Positions 17,970 through 26,197 of a stretch of DNA of 64,000 nt are shown here, piece by piece. The DNA comes from Loigolactobacillus coryniformis subsp. coryniformis KCTC 3167 = DSM 20001 (lineage in GTDB: Bacteria > Bacillota > Bacilli > Lactobacillales > Lactobacillaceae). Numbering within the stretch: position 1 is the first letter of the stretch; each line of letters starts with the position of its first letter. A program made the translations under genes and the position numbers. The stretch lies in assembly GCF_002706425.1 (NCBI RefSeq), contig NZ_CP017713.1:806001-870000 (forward strand). The letters are read 5' to 3'. Under the pieces are notes generated by a model. It worked only from the letters and a program-made list of their open reading frames with translations. It made no database searches and was not told where the DNA came from.

Positions 17970-18350
17970 GTGAATTATGTAGTTGTGGCGTTATTTGCGT
18001 TTTTAGGTGGCGGCTGTCGTTATTTATTAAGTAGTTGGTCAACAACGTTTCCTTGGGGAACGCTGGTCGTTAATTTAATTGGTTGTTTCGTATTAGTTTG
18101 GTTAACACAATATTTAGCGTATATTTTACCATTATCAGAACGCTTTGTTCTCGGTGCGGGGACAGGTTTCGTTGGTGCATTCACGACTTTTTCGACCTTC
18201 AGTTTAGAAACGATCAATTTTGTGCAAACGCAACAATACTGGTCGGCCTTATTGTATGTCACGCTTAGCGTATTTGGTGGCTTAGCTTGTGCCAGTGCAG
18301 GATTATTAGTTGGTCAATTGGCACGTGGAAAGGCAGGCGTACGACCATGA
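17970..18350 (+). CDS. crcB: Fluoride efflux channel subunit CrcB/FluC (first)
   Basis: The 126-residue protein has four membrane helices with the family motifs GGGCRYLLSSW (about 13-23) and GTGFVGAFTTFSTFSLE (about 64-80). Two such subunits form the dual-topology dimer that exports F-. It starts with GTG after AAGGTGAG. Its stop codon overlaps the ATG of the second subunit, so the two are translationally coupled and probably make a heterodimer, as in other firmicutes with paired genes. Confidence 0.92.
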   Translation: MNYVVVALFAFLGGGCRYLLSSWSTTFPWGTLVVNLIGCFVLVWLTQYLAYILPLSERFVLGAGTGFVGAFTTFSTFSLETINFVQTQQYWSALLYVTLSVFGGLACASAGLLVGQLARGKAGVRP

Positions 18351-18706
18351 TCAATTTCGTTTTGGTTGGTAGCGGCGCTGCTTTAGGCGCCTGCGCACGC
18401 TATCATTTAGGTGAATTAGGCAAACGGTATTTAAAAATCGATTTTCCGGCAGTGACTTTATTTTTAAATCTCACCGGCAGTTTTATCTTGGCTTACCTTT
18501 TTGGTCATCATTTAGCAACCCCATTATACTTATTCCTTGGTACGGGGATTTTAGGTGGTTATACGACCTTTTCGACGTTTAATTCTGAGTTGGTCTTATT
18601 ATGGCAACGCCAGCGCTATCAAGCCATGTTGTGGTACGGTGCTAGCAGCTATGTTTGTGGCTTATTGGCGGCAGTTGCTGGTATCTGGTTAGCCACGATT
18701 AAATGA
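18347..18706 (+). CDS. crcB: Fluoride efflux channel subunit CrcB/FluC (second)
   Basis: The 119-residue protein carries GAALGACARYHLGE and GTGILGGYTTFSTFNSE, the same channel motifs as its neighbour. The true start is the ATG at 18347 inside the ATGA overlap with the first subunit; a longer reading frame back to 18287 merely reads through the first gene. A weak hairpin plus T run overlaps its stop codon. Confidence 0.92.
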   Translation: MINFVLVGSGAALGACARYHLGELGKRYLKIDFPAVTLFLNLTGSFILAYLFGHHLATPLYLFLGTGILGGYTTFSTFNSELVLLWQRQRYQAMLWYGASSYVCGLLAAVAGIWLATIK

Positions 18707-18727
18707 GTAAGCTCTCATTATTTTTTT
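18702..18727 (+). terminator. Short terminator overlapping the second crcB stop
   Basis: AATGAG pairs with CTCATT (6 bp, 6-nt loop) before seven T residues. Confidence 0.5.
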
Positions 18728-18791
18728 GCTAGAATATTAGGTTAAATTGTTATGATAACCCTTACAAATGGTTGTTAGGGGGAGAGCAACA

Positions 18792-19235
18792 ATGCTAAAT
18801 CGACATAATGTTCTATTTATTTACTTAGTTTTTCTCGGTTTACAATTCGTGGCGATCGATTCATTTTGTCCAAATACACCAGTCGGCGACAGCTCTATCG
18901 CAATTGTGGGGGAAAGCGATGATGGTGAAGCGGGCAGTGCCGGTAATAAAGGAAAGGCCGGATTTGTTGGACGGCAAGGTAAATCTGGCCATTCTACAGC
19001 GGTGGTTCAAGCAGCAAAGAAAAGAACGAGTGAGTTCAAGCAGCAGGTAGCGTCGTTGGAAAAAAAGGAGCTATCGGTCAAAGGCCTAGCGATGATGATT
19101 TTCGGCTTGGAGGCGATCATGACATTACCGCTTGTTGTGTTTGGCGTGATGAGTCTTAATCTGGAGGCCAAGCAGGCGCGGCAGCGTACGCAAAACAAGA
19201 GCAAACGTACCGCTGTGGTGCGGGCGTATACCTAA
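18792..19235 (+). CDS. Two-helix membrane protein with a short collagen-like Gly-X-Y stretch
   Basis: I do not recognise a family. The 147-residue protein has a hydrophobic N-terminus (residues 7-23), then eight uninterrupted Gly-X-Y triplets at residues 45-68 (GEAGSAGNKGKAGFVGRQGK...), a charged helix-prone part (72-95), a second hydrophobic helix (97-121) and a basic tail. The ATG at 18792 has a strong AGGGGGAG; an in-frame upstream start at 18768 has none. The layout suggests an exposed segment held between two helices. Confidence 0.6.
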   Translation: MLNRHNVLFIYLVFLGLQFVAIDSFCPNTPVGDSSIAIVGESDDGEAGSAGNKGKAGFVGRQGKSGHSTAVVQAAKKRTSEFKQQVASLEKKELSVKGLAMMIFGLEAIMTLPLVVFGVMSLNLEAKQARQRTQNKSKRTAVVRAYT

Positions 19236-19254
19236 ACTATATAGGAACAGAAGT

Positions 19255-19290
19255 GGCAGTTCATCATTAATTTTGATGAGCTGCTTTTTA
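19255..19290 (+). terminator. Terminator after the Gly-X-Y protein gene
   Basis: GCAG-TCATCA pairs with TGATGA-CTGC around a short loop and is followed by five T residues. Confidence 0.8.
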
Positions 19291-19305
19291 TATTACCAAA
19301 ATAGC

Positions 19306-19317
19306 GAACGTACGTTT
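19306..19317. promoter_or_regulatory. Candidate SOS (LexA-type) box upstream of the SAP-domain gene
   Basis: GAACGTACGTTT differs by one base from the GAAC-N4-GTTC consensus of firmicute LexA boxes. A 13-bp core, GCGAACGTACGTT, is shared exactly with the box upstream of addB (29185-29197). Confidence 0.5.
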
Positions 19318-19426
19318 TTATTTTGGCGCGAGTGTGTTATTATTTGTGAGAATAATAGTTCAACAAAGTAGTTCAAGTCATACACTAATTTGGCGTATCG
19401 CGTCTTAACAGGATAAAGGAGGCTGA

Positions 19427-20338
19427 ATGTTGACTGAAGCAGAAATCTTAGCGCTATCTTTGGCGGCAGGTCAGCCGCAAACCTTTAAATTGACCCAGAC
19501 GTTTTGGCGCCATCGCTATCAGGTCGATCCGCAAAGTTGGCTGGTGAATTTTGAACGTGCAGGTCTATTACGACTAACTGTGTCGTCTGAACTTAGTTTG
19601 CAGCAAAAAACGGTCGCAGAACTAAAAAGGTTGTTGCAGGCGCATGATTTAAAAGTAAGTGGTCGTAAAGCAGTATTGATCGCGCGTTTACAAACGGCGC
19701 TAACAGCAGCAGAATTGACAGCGTATTTTCCGCAGACCTTCTATCAGTTAACACCAACCGGCGCCGAACTAGTCGCGCAAAATCATTATGTGCGCTGGAT
19801 CCATGATCATTATGTGGCCGGGATCGTTGATTTTGCTGCCGCTAAACGGGCGAATTTACCGAAAAATTTAGATTTGGTGGCAACTTTAACTTGGTTATTG
19901 GATGCTGCGCAGGTACAGGCCGATTCGGATTGGCCACAATATTATTATATTGAACATTTACGGTTTCAGTTTGCTTGGCAAAATCAGCTGGTCGGCACGG
20001 CGTTAAACGCAGTACTAGACTGTATCCGCTTGAAGCTAGCTGGTTTATCGCAGGCCGAAGAAAAGACAGTGGCGTCACTGGATCTAGCGACAACGGCCTA
20101 TAAGGTAGAGCCGTTTTATACTTATATATTACAGCGGATCATGCAGGACTATTCACTTGAAGTGACGGACATTATGGCAGCCTTTGCCCAGCGTTGCCAG
20201 TTACTTCAGGTGCCACGCCAATTATTCAGCGATCACGAAATGCAACAACTTTTGCACTGGACTTTAACTGATCAAAGGCAACTGATCCAGCAATGCTATC
20301 GGCAGAAACAAAAACAATTGCGCGAAGCGTCGGCGTAA
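19427..20338 (+). CDS. SAP-domain protein of unknown function
   Basis: Residues about 63-97 of this 303-residue protein (KTVAELKRLLQAHDLKVSGR and the following RLQTAL) form a SAP helix-extension-helix, usually a DNA-binding module. The rest (about 100-303) is helical and matches no family I can name. SD AAGGAGG precedes the ATG. The SOS-like box about 110 bp upstream, shared with addBA, hints at a DNA-damage-related role; this is inference. Confidence 0.75.
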   Translation: MLTEAEILALSLAAGQPQTFKLTQTFWRHRYQVDPQSWLVNFERAGLLRLTVSSELSLQQKTVAELKRLLQAHDLKVSGRKAVLIARLQTALTAAELTAYFPQTFYQLTPTGAELVAQNHYVRWIHDHYVAGIVDFAAAKRANLPKNLDLVATLTWLLDAAQVQADSDWPQYYYIEHLRFQFAWQNQLVGTALNAVLDCIRLKLAGLSQAEEKTVASLDLATTAYKVEPFYTYILQRIMQDYSLEVTDIMAAFAQRCQLLQVPRQLFSDHEMQQLLHWTLTDQRQLIQQCYRQKQKQLREASA

Positions 20339-20415
20339 CTGTTAGTTAAGGGCTGAACATGATACAATGTAAGTGTTAAACCGGTCGGTTGAATTTGGTC
20401 AATCATGATATAGAA

Positions 20416-20815
20416 GCCATGTTTCTTGCGGTGACTGTCGCTCGTTTCAGGCAACGTTGTTTGGCAAGTATAGGATATTGAACTTATTTGCTAAACAAAA
20501 CGTGCTTGCCGATGTCGATTGGACTAAACCGAAAAACGGTAAGTCCAAGTCGCACCGAAACGGGTTGAGTTGCGGAAACGCAGTTGCGGACTGTGCAACT
20601 ACGCTCCTTAAAATTGCCACAAGAATGGCCACTATCGCTCGTTTTTAACAACACTTTCAGCAAGTATCGGACATTGAGCTAATTTGCTAAGTAGGACGTG
20701 CTTCACGATGTTGATTGGACTAGTGCCGAAGTGCGGCAAGTCCAAGTCGCATCGGCCGAAACATCAAAAATTTTTGGTACAAAAATTATCCACTATATGT
20801 GGAGTAGAGGAGCGA
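20416..20815 (+). repeat. Composite structured intergenic repeat (long form, two middle modules)
   Basis: The left arm GCCATGTTTCTTGCGG (20416) and right arm TTGCCACAAGAATGG (about 20612) of hairpin 1 are here 180 bp apart. Between and after them lie two copies of a roughly 130-bp module (about 20432-20565 and 20626-20760). The modules contain GGACTAAACCG/CGGTAAGTCC in copy 1 and GGACTAGTGCCG/CGGCAAGTCC in copy 2, with paired positions changed together. The segment ends with the AATTTTT/AAAAATT hairpin and a TGTGGAGTAGAGG tail that is the SD of the next gene. Short open frames inside are not genes. Confidence 0.7.
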
Positions 20816-20820
20816 GTCAT

Positions 20821-21057
20821 ATGTTTAAAGAAAAGTCAGCAAAGTCACAGCACCCAGCTTGTCATGCGATGCATGGTCATCATTATTTAATGGATCATCC
20901 GCAGTTATTGTTGCCACTGGCGGTTATTCATGTGATCCCGTTAGCGTTATTTATTCATGGAGCGTTTAAATATGCGAATTTACATGAAAAACGTAAACTT
21001 GAACAAGAACGAACTAAGCAGATCAAGTATCGTGCGCTGCCTAGTCGGCAAAAGTGA
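20821..21057 (+). CDS. Small single-helix membrane protein, His-rich N-terminus
   Basis: This 78-residue protein begins with basic and His/Cys-rich sequence (HPACHAMHGHHYLMDHP, residues 11-27), followed by one membrane helix (about 29-48) and a basic tail. I do not recognise it. The ATG at 20821 follows GAGGAG by eight bases; the frame stays open further upstream only because it runs through repeat DNA. It is followed 11 bp later by a four-helix membrane protein, so the two are probably co-transcribed. Confidence 0.6.
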   Translation: MFKEKSAKSQHPACHAMHGHHYLMDHPQLLLPLAVIHVIPLALFIHGAFKYANLHEKRKLEQERTKQIKYRALPSRQK

Positions 21058-21068
21058 GGCTGAAGTGA

Positions 21069-21566
21069 GTGAAGACTAAAGCTAATAAGTTTGTTGTCTA
21101 TTTTTTTATGTATTTATTACCATTAGCATTGTTAGATTTCTTTTGGATCGTAATGCTACAAAAAGCGGTGCGGCTGGGTTACCGAAATAATTTATTACAG
21201 ATTCGAATGAACAGCTTTGAAATGTTACTGACAGCTTTGATCGTAGCGGTGGTGTTCAATTATCTTTGGCAATACTTAGTCAAAAGTGTGACCAAAAGTT
21301 TGCACGATCAAACACCTGATCATTTTGGCGGATTGCTTAAGGGGTTTTTAGGGATACCTGGTTGGCTTAACTTAGTGGTTGCAGTTGTTATTGCCTTTGT
21401 TTTGACGATCATCGTGCCGCGGCATCTACTCATCATTGAAATTCGTAGTTGGCTAGTATTGCTCTGTGCTTACGGGGCAATCGGCTCGTTTTATAATGGT
21501 CAGGATGATTTGATCCACATCGTTAACGGAGTCGATCGCTGGGCCGGTGACAATCATAATGTTTAA
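21069..21566 (+). CDS. Four-helix membrane protein of unknown function
   Basis: The 165-residue protein has hydrophobic helices near 8-30, 48-66, 97-120 and 127-143. It starts with GTG. No catalytic motif is visible. It is paired with the small His-rich protein upstream and followed by four tandem copies of the intergenic repeat. Confidence 0.6.
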   Translation: MKTKANKFVVYFFMYLLPLALLDFFWIVMLQKAVRLGYRNNLLQIRMNSFEMLLTALIVAVVFNYLWQYLVKSVTKSLHDQTPDHFGGLLKGFLGIPGWLNLVVAVVIAFVLTIIVPRHLLIIEIRSWLVLLCAYGAIGSFYNGQDDLIHIVNGVDRWAGDNHNV

Positions 21567-21578
21567 TAGCTTAATATT

Positions 21579-22006
21579 GGGACAAAAATTAACCACTATT
21601 GTGGAGTAGAGCCATGTTTCTTGCGGCACGAATTTTGCCACAAGAATGGCCATCGTCCGTAGCATCAGAAATTTTTGGGACAAAAATCGACCACTATTGT
21701 GGAGTAGAGCCATGTTTCTTGCGGTATGATTTTTGCCACAAGAATGGTCATCGTCCGCAGCATCAGAAATTTTTGGGGACAAAAATTAACCACTATTGTG
21801 GAGTAGAGCCATGTTTCTTGCGGCACGATTTTTGCCACAAGAATGGTCATCGTCCGCAGCATCAGAAATTTTTGGGGACAAAAATTAACCACTATTGTGG
21901 AGTAGAGCCATGTTTCTTGCGGCACGATTTTTGCCACAAGAATGGTCATCGTCCGTAGCATTAGAAATTTTTGGGACAAAAATTAACCACTATTGTGGAG
22001 TAGAGG
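21579..22006 (+). repeat. Tandem array of four 98-99 bp intergenic repeat units
   Basis: GCCATG of each unit begins at 21611, 21709, 21808 and 21907. Each unit has hairpin 1 (TTCTTGCGG...CCACAAGAA), GTCATCGTCCG, an AATTTTT/AAAAATT hairpin, and CCACTATTGTGGAGTAGAG. Units are nearly identical, with a few substitutions. The array ends exactly at the GTGGAGTAGAGGGG SD of the 77-residue gene. Because 99 is a multiple of three, long but meaningless open frames run through the array on both strands. Confidence 0.9.
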
Positions 22007-22015
22007 GGAAATATT

Positions 22016-22249
22016 GTGAACAAATACTATCAGATCAGCTTTTATTTTAATGGCGGTGTGCGGGCCAGTTATCATCAACAATACGATTCAGTAGAATTGG
22101 CACAACAAGCAATCAATGCAGCATTTACCAAAAAAGAATTATTGCAGATCGACGGCAGCGTAATCAATACCGGTAAAGCACTCGGTTATGCGGTTACACC
22201 TGCTAATACCGTAACACCGGATCAAACGGTTATCTGGGATATGCTTTAA
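22016..22249 (+). CDS. Small hypothetical protein (77 residues)
   Basis: The protein is soluble and acidic/neutral, with no membrane helix and no motif I recognise. It starts at GTG with GAGGGG upstream, which is the tail of the repeat array. A good terminator follows the stop codon at once, which supports a real gene. Confidence 0.6.
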   Translation: MNKYYQISFYFNGGVRASYHQQYDSVELAQQAINAAFTKKELLQIDGSVINTGKALGYAVTPANTVTPDQTVIWDML

Positions 22250-22253
22250 ACCG

Positions 22254-22281
22254 AAAGCTCAGGTAAAACTGGGCTTTTTTA
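22254..22281 (+). terminator. Terminator after the 77-residue gene
   Basis: AAGCTCAG/CTGGGCTT stem, six-base loop, T run. Confidence 0.8.
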
Positions 22282-22329
22282 TTTGGAGTTAGAAGTTTAG
22301 TAAACGCTTTACAGGTGATTAATTAAGTG

Positions 22330-22346
22330 TTACAGTCATACTGTAA
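22330..22346. promoter_or_regulatory. Palindromic operator candidate upstream of the flavin oxidoreductase
   Basis: TTACAGT-CAT-ACTGTAA is a perfect 7-bp inverted repeat about 50 bp before the TTG start, just ahead of a TACAAT -10-like hexamer (22357-22362). No regulator gene is adjacent. Confidence 0.45.
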
Positions 22347-22392
22347 AATTATTAATTACAATATAAAAGTGCTTTGAAAAGAGGCTACGATT

Positions 22393-23556
22393 TTGGCGAA
22401 TTATCAGTTTTTACAGCCCTATACTTTTCGTTCAGGAGTAACATTAAAAAATCGTATTGTGATTCCACCAATGACGGAAACGATGAGCTTTCATGACGGT
22501 AATGTTACCAGTGATGAATTAAATTATTTTAGCATCCATACCGGTGGTGCCGGAATGTTTGTAACACCAGTGGCAAATGTAAATGCGCTCGGCAAAGGTT
22601 TTGAAGGGCAGCTTAGTGTGGCTGCTGATGAGTTTATTCCCAGTTTGAGCCGGGTCGCACACACGATACAGCAAAACGGAACCAAAGCAATTTTGCAGAT
22701 TTTTTCGGCTGGACGGATGAGTAATAGTCGTATTCTACGGGGGGAACAGCCAGTGAGTGCGAGTGAGATTCCTGCACCGCGGCCACATTCAGAAACGCCC
22801 CATGCATTGACCGAGACGGAAATCGAGCAAACAATCAGTGATTTTGGTAACGCTGTTCGTCGGGCAATCATTGCCGGGTTTGATGGCGTTGAATTACATG
22901 GTGCGAATACTTATTTGTTACAACAGTTTTTCTCACCGCACTCTAACCAACGGACTGATCGTTGGGGTGGTAGTTTAGCAAAGCGGATGCTCTTTCCGCT
23001 CGCAGTTATCCAATGTTCACAACAAGTGATTGCGAAATATGCAACTAAACCATTTTTGTTAGGTTATCGCATTTCGCCAGAAGAAGTTGAGCAGCCAGGC
23101 ATCCGTATTGCTGATACACTTGCCTTTATTCGGGTTTTACGTGAACAAAAATTGGACTACTTACATGTTTCAATGGGGGACGCGTGGCGAACGTCATTAA
23201 ATGATAAAAATGATCCGCAGCCATTGATCGAAAAAATTAAGGCTGCTGCTGGAACCAATTTACCATTGATCTCAGTCGGTAATTTGCGGACGCCAGCTGA
23301 AGTTGAAAAGGTTATGGCCGCTGGAATTCCATTGGCGGCTTTAGGTCGTGAAAGTTTAGCTGAGCCGCATTGGGTACAGAAGGTACAAGCGGGTGAAGCG
23401 GCACAATTACGTTATCAAATCAGTGCGGCAGATTGCGCTGAGTTGGGAATTCAACCCCCATTTTGGGCATTTTTATCTAAATTAATGGGTCATCACGGCA
23501 ATCCAGATAATCAACGGCAACGTGATGCACAGCATTTAGATAAATTGTTTAGTTGA
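22393..23556 (+). CDS. NADH:flavin oxidoreductase, Old Yellow Enzyme family
   Basis: The 387-residue TIM barrel has the FMN-binding signatures NRIVIPPMTE (about 21-30), the FDGVELHGANTYLLQQFFSP active-site stretch (about 163-182), HSNQRTDRWGGS and a C-terminal LISVGNLRTP...ALGRESLAEP phosphate-binding end. It reduces activated C=C bonds with NAD(P)H. The start is TTG with AAAAGAGG upstream. A palindromic operator candidate suggests induction by an electrophile or stress signal, but the regulator is unknown. Confidence 0.88.
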   Translation: MANYQFLQPYTFRSGVTLKNRIVIPPMTETMSFHDGNVTSDELNYFSIHTGGAGMFVTPVANVNALGKGFEGQLSVAADEFIPSLSRVAHTIQQNGTKAILQIFSAGRMSNSRILRGEQPVSASEIPAPRPHSETPHALTETEIEQTISDFGNAVRRAIIAGFDGVELHGANTYLLQQFFSPHSNQRTDRWGGSLAKRMLFPLAVIQCSQQVIAKYATKPFLLGYRISPEEVEQPGIRIADTLAFIRVLREQKLDYLHVSMGDAWRTSLNDKNDPQPLIEKIKAAAGTNLPLISVGNLRTPAEVEKVMAAGIPLAALGRESLAEPHWVQKVQAGEAAQLRYQISAADCAELGIQPPFWAFLSKLMGHHGNPDNQRQRDAQHLDKLFS

Positions 23557-23617
23557 TGATTTCACTGGCTTTTACCGTAGCTTTCTTGTATGATAATACA
23601 CATAAGGTGGCGATGAA

Positions 23618-23887
23618 ATGCTTAGAAAAACAAAGAATTTTCTTAAAGCAAATGGGTTCCATTATAAGAAAAAATATCTTTCACCCTTAGTCGCGCCGGA
23701 AAACTATTACGTTTTGAAGTTCGGTAAGAATCATTTGAATAATCGTTATATCGTTCAATATAGCTATACTTGGACCGGACGAATGAAAGTAACTCAGATC
23801 GATTTGCGATTACACGGGCAAAAAAGACCAAGAGTTTTCGCAAATGAGGCGCAGCTATTAAGTTATCTAAAAAAGCATTTGAAATGA
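23618..23887 (+). CDS. Small basic hypothetical protein (89 residues)
   Basis: The protein is rich in Lys/Arg and aromatic residues (FLKANGFHYKKKY, RYIVQYSYTW), with no recognised domain. SD AAGGTGG lies in front of the ATG, and a strong terminator follows. A GATAAT -10-like hexamer is 20-30 bp upstream of the SD. Nothing around it reveals a role. Confidence 0.6.
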   Translation: MLRKTKNFLKANGFHYKKKYLSPLVAPENYYVLKFGKNHLNNRYIVQYSYTWTGRMKVTQIDLRLHGQKRPRVFANEAQLLSYLKKHLK

Positions 23888-23913
23888 CGACTGAGGGCAA
23901 CCTAAACTTTAGA

Positions 23914-23947
23914 AAAAGTCAGCGTTAAAATAGTCGCTGACTTTTTT
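23914..23947 (+). terminator. Terminator after the 89-residue gene
   Basis: AAAAAGTCAGCG pairs with CGCTGACTTTTTT around a 10-nt loop. Confidence 0.88.
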
Positions 23948-24099
23948 GTTATTTTTGGATGAAATTTGGCTTTTTTTGAAAGTAGGTCGCTGGATTTAAA
24001 ACAAAAGAGTTTATTTGATTATAGCAGCTATTAATGCCTGTGTTATAAGGAATTTTATTAGTTTGTGCAGATTGTAATAAAGTTGTCATACGCGAGTAA

Positions 24100-24127
24100 T
24101 TGCGCTGTAATTTCAATGTTCTATGAT
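24100..24127 (+). promoter_or_regulatory. Promoter of the NlpC/P60 gene
   Basis: TTGCGC (24100-24105) and TATGAT (24122-24127), spacer 16 bp. The 5' leader is about 40 nt. Confidence 0.45.
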
Positions 24128-24171
24128 AGAGACTGGTGAAAGTGATAAAAAACTATTGAGGGGTTACACAT

Positions 24172-24957
24172 ATGACAACAATCAGTAAACGGAATTTAGT
24201 TAAGGGTGTCACTGCAGGGGTCATCGGTATCGCTGGTGCGACTCTCCTTAGCGTTGCAACAACTTCAGATGTTCAAGCCGCTACTACGGGAACAGTTACA
24301 TATGAACCTGGCGCAACGACTGTTTGGAATAATTCAGATACACCATCACCAATTCGTTATCTAGTTAAAGATCAAACAGTTAATATTGAAGGTCAGAAAC
24401 AACATGCTGGCGAAACTTGGTACAATATCGGCAATGACGAATGGGTACCAGGCAAGTACTTAAATGTCACTGAAGATGGCAATACAGCCCAAGCACAAGC
24501 TTCACAGGCACAAGCACAACAAGCTGCTGCACAGACACAAACAGCGGCAACAACCACCGCTACTGCCGCAGCAACAACTGCAACAACGTCTAGCACAGGT
24601 GCAGTACAAACTGCAATCAATGCGGCTAAGTCACAAATTGGCGTGCCGTATGTTTGGGGTGGCGCCACTCCAGGTGTTGGGTTAGATTGTTCTGGCTTGA
24701 CGCAATATGCCTTAGCACAAGCTGGTGTTCAAGTAGGCCATAATACAGTTGCACAAGAAAGTGCTGGCCAAAAAGTAGCTGTTAGTCAGTTACAAGCTGG
24801 CGACCTTGTATTCTGGGGTAGTGCTGGTGCAACTTATCATGTTGCGCTATACATTGGTAACAACCAATATATTGCAGCACCACAACCAGGTCAAAGTGTT
24901 GAAGTTGAAAGTATCAGTAGCTACTTCATGCCATCATTCGGTGTGCGTGCACTCTAA
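24172..24957 (+). CDS. Secreted NlpC/P60 peptidoglycan endopeptidase
   Basis: In this 261-residue exoprotein, residues 1-36 are a Sec signal peptide ending DVQA-ATT. Residues 37-100 form a small domain resembling bacterial SH3/SLAP cell-wall modules. Residues 100-145 are an Ala/Gln/Thr-rich linker. Residues 148-261 are the NlpC/P60 domain with catalytic Cys in GLDCSGL and His in YHVALYIG. It would cut gamma-D-glutamyl-diamino acid bonds in peptidoglycan. SD GAGGGG and a good terminator frame a single-gene unit. Confidence 0.9.
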   Translation: MTTISKRNLVKGVTAGVIGIAGATLLSVATTSDVQAATTGTVTYEPGATTVWNNSDTPSPIRYLVKDQTVNIEGQKQHAGETWYNIGNDEWVPGKYLNVTEDGNTAQAQASQAQAQQAAAQTQTAATTTATAAATTATTSSTGAVQTAINAAKSQIGVPYVWGGATPGVGLDCSGLTQYALAQAGVQVGHNTVAQESAGQKVAVSQLQAGDLVFWGSAGATYHVALYIGNNQYIAAPQPGQSVEVESISSYFMPSFGVRAL

Positions 24958-24969
24958 GCTATTAGTTAA

Positions 24970-24998
24970 GAGCCTAAGTTTCGACTTAGGCTTTTTTT
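24970..24998 (+). terminator. Terminator after the NlpC/P60 gene
   Basis: AGCCTAAGT/ACTTAGGCT stem with a TTCG-type loop and seven T residues. Confidence 0.9.
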
Positions 24999-25292
24999 GT
25001 TGCGCTTATATTTCAAAGTCACCGTTATTTTGTTATTTTTGTAATATTTTTGTAACGTAAACGTCATTTTTGTGGCATAATAGAGCTGAGCCAAGTTAAG
25101 CAGCTATTTTTTATCTATCGTTAGACTCTTTGTATTTTATTTTTAATGGTGGATGATAGGCTACCAGAATAGCCTGATTAATGAGTTTGTTCCGAGCGTC
25201 GTTTGGTAATTTAGGGCGTATTGGTAAGAAAAATTAATTGGTGACTATATTAATGGCGTATACCAATCATGAAGTAAAGCGGGGGAATTTTA
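24999..25292 (+). other. Non-coding leader region before the 173-residue gene
   Basis: The region is AT-rich with no gene. TGGCATAAT near 25073-25081 looks like an extended -10. A small hairpin AGGCTA/TAGCCT lies near 25158-25175. This would give a transcript with a leader of about 200 nt. I recognise no riboswitch class. Confidence 0.4.
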
Positions 25293-25814
25293 ATGCAGGC
25301 GCAACGGCGTGAATTAAAAAATAAACAACATAAATTATTGGTTTATCTAGCAGATCTTTATACACAACACCGAAATAGTGGTGCTGATAAAATGCATCAA
25401 GCGGGGACTACAGCAGCAACCTGCCAGATCTGTCATGAAATAAAAGTGATCCACGAAATTATTGACGAAATTAGTGCAGAGTTAAAAAAGACTGCGGCGC
25501 CGGCACCACGACGTAGACGGCGACGTAAAGCAAGCGTGACGAATGAACAGCTTTCGGTTTTTTGTCTGTCAGCGCAAAATGGTGCGAATTATTTTATTCG
25601 GGCTGCTAATTTGACTGCTGCAATTGACTTATTAGGACAGCAAAACAAAAATGTGGTTGCTTATACAACTGTTGCACCAAGTCTTTATGCGGCGATTCCA
25701 TTGACTGATCATGCCGCAATAAAAAATATTGCTCAATTATTAGGAGCAGAGCCCGATTTCACAGGTATTATCACAGTTCGATCATTACGTGAAACCCCGG
25801 CAATGTCTTATTGA
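25293..25814 (+). CDS. Hypothetical protein with a CxxC and a poly-Arg segment
   Basis: The 173-residue protein divides into a helical N-terminus with CQIC (residues 44-47), a strongly basic hinge PRRRRRRKAS (about 73-82) and a C-terminal domain (about 85-173). The basic hinge suggests nucleic acid binding and the CxxC a metal or redox site, but no family is recognised. SD GGGGGA precedes the ATG. It lies alone between a terminator and the metQ T-box. Confidence 0.6.
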   Translation: MQAQRRELKNKQHKLLVYLADLYTQHRNSGADKMHQAGTTAATCQICHEIKVIHEIIDEISAELKKTAAPAPRRRRRRKASVTNEQLSVFCLSAQNGANYFIRAANLTAAIDLLGQQNKNVVAYTTVAPSLYAAIPLTDHAAIKNIAQLLGAEPDFTGIITVRSLRETPAMSY

Positions 25815-25859
25815 AACTTGACAAGTTAAAAATTATAAGTAAACTTAAGCTAATATTCC

Positions 25860-26143
25860 AAAAGATATGAGAAGATGAGTAATCCGTTAACCAATCTTTT
25901 TTAGCGAGTCTCAGATAGTGTAAGGAGATAGATTTGGCCGGGTGAAGATGGTCTTTTTAAGTAAGCATTATCGAGTGGTTACACAAGGTAGTGATGGGAG
26001 CGCCCATTATAGCGCTAAGGTATTGAGTGAATTCTGTACCTGATGAGGCTACTATTGTGAAGTAGTAGCAAAAATAGGTGGTAACACGAATGCAATAGCG
26101 TCCGTCCTAGAACTGAAAATAGTTCGGGATGGGCGTTTTTTTA
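25860..26143 (+). promoter_or_regulatory. T-box riboswitch, apparent AUG specifier, controlling metQNI
   Basis: Apical segment GCGAGTCTCAGATAGTGTAAGG is followed by specifier segment GTGAAGATGGTC (AUG at 25948-25950). The T-box AGGTGGTAACACGA lies at 26076-26089, and a terminator with GTCC/GGAT arms and seven T residues at about 26098-26143. TTGACA at 25818-25823 may be the -35, but no convincing -10 at standard spacing was found, so the leader start is approximate. Confidence 0.87.
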
Positions 26144-26197
26144 TTGGCCAATTTTTATAATGAACTAATGATTAGTGGAATATGAAGGAGTGGTGAA

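Noticed and set aside
18287-18346. N-terminal extension of the second CrcB subunit
   Set aside because: The extra 20 codons overlap the first subunit in another frame, lack an SD and are hydrophilic; family members start at the MINFVLVG methionine.
20457-20890. Short open frames on the plus strand
   Set aside because: They run through composite repeat DNA, shift frame between copies and have no SD; the real gene starts at 20821.
21599-21979. Long repetitive open frames on both strands (119 and 104 codons)
   Set aside because: They arise because the tandem unit is 99 bp, a multiple of three. Each unit contains the same structured RNA element, and there is no independent evidence of translation.
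21579-22006. CRISPR array
   Set aside because: The 99-bp units are contiguous and alike along their full length; there are no unique spacers and no cas genes.
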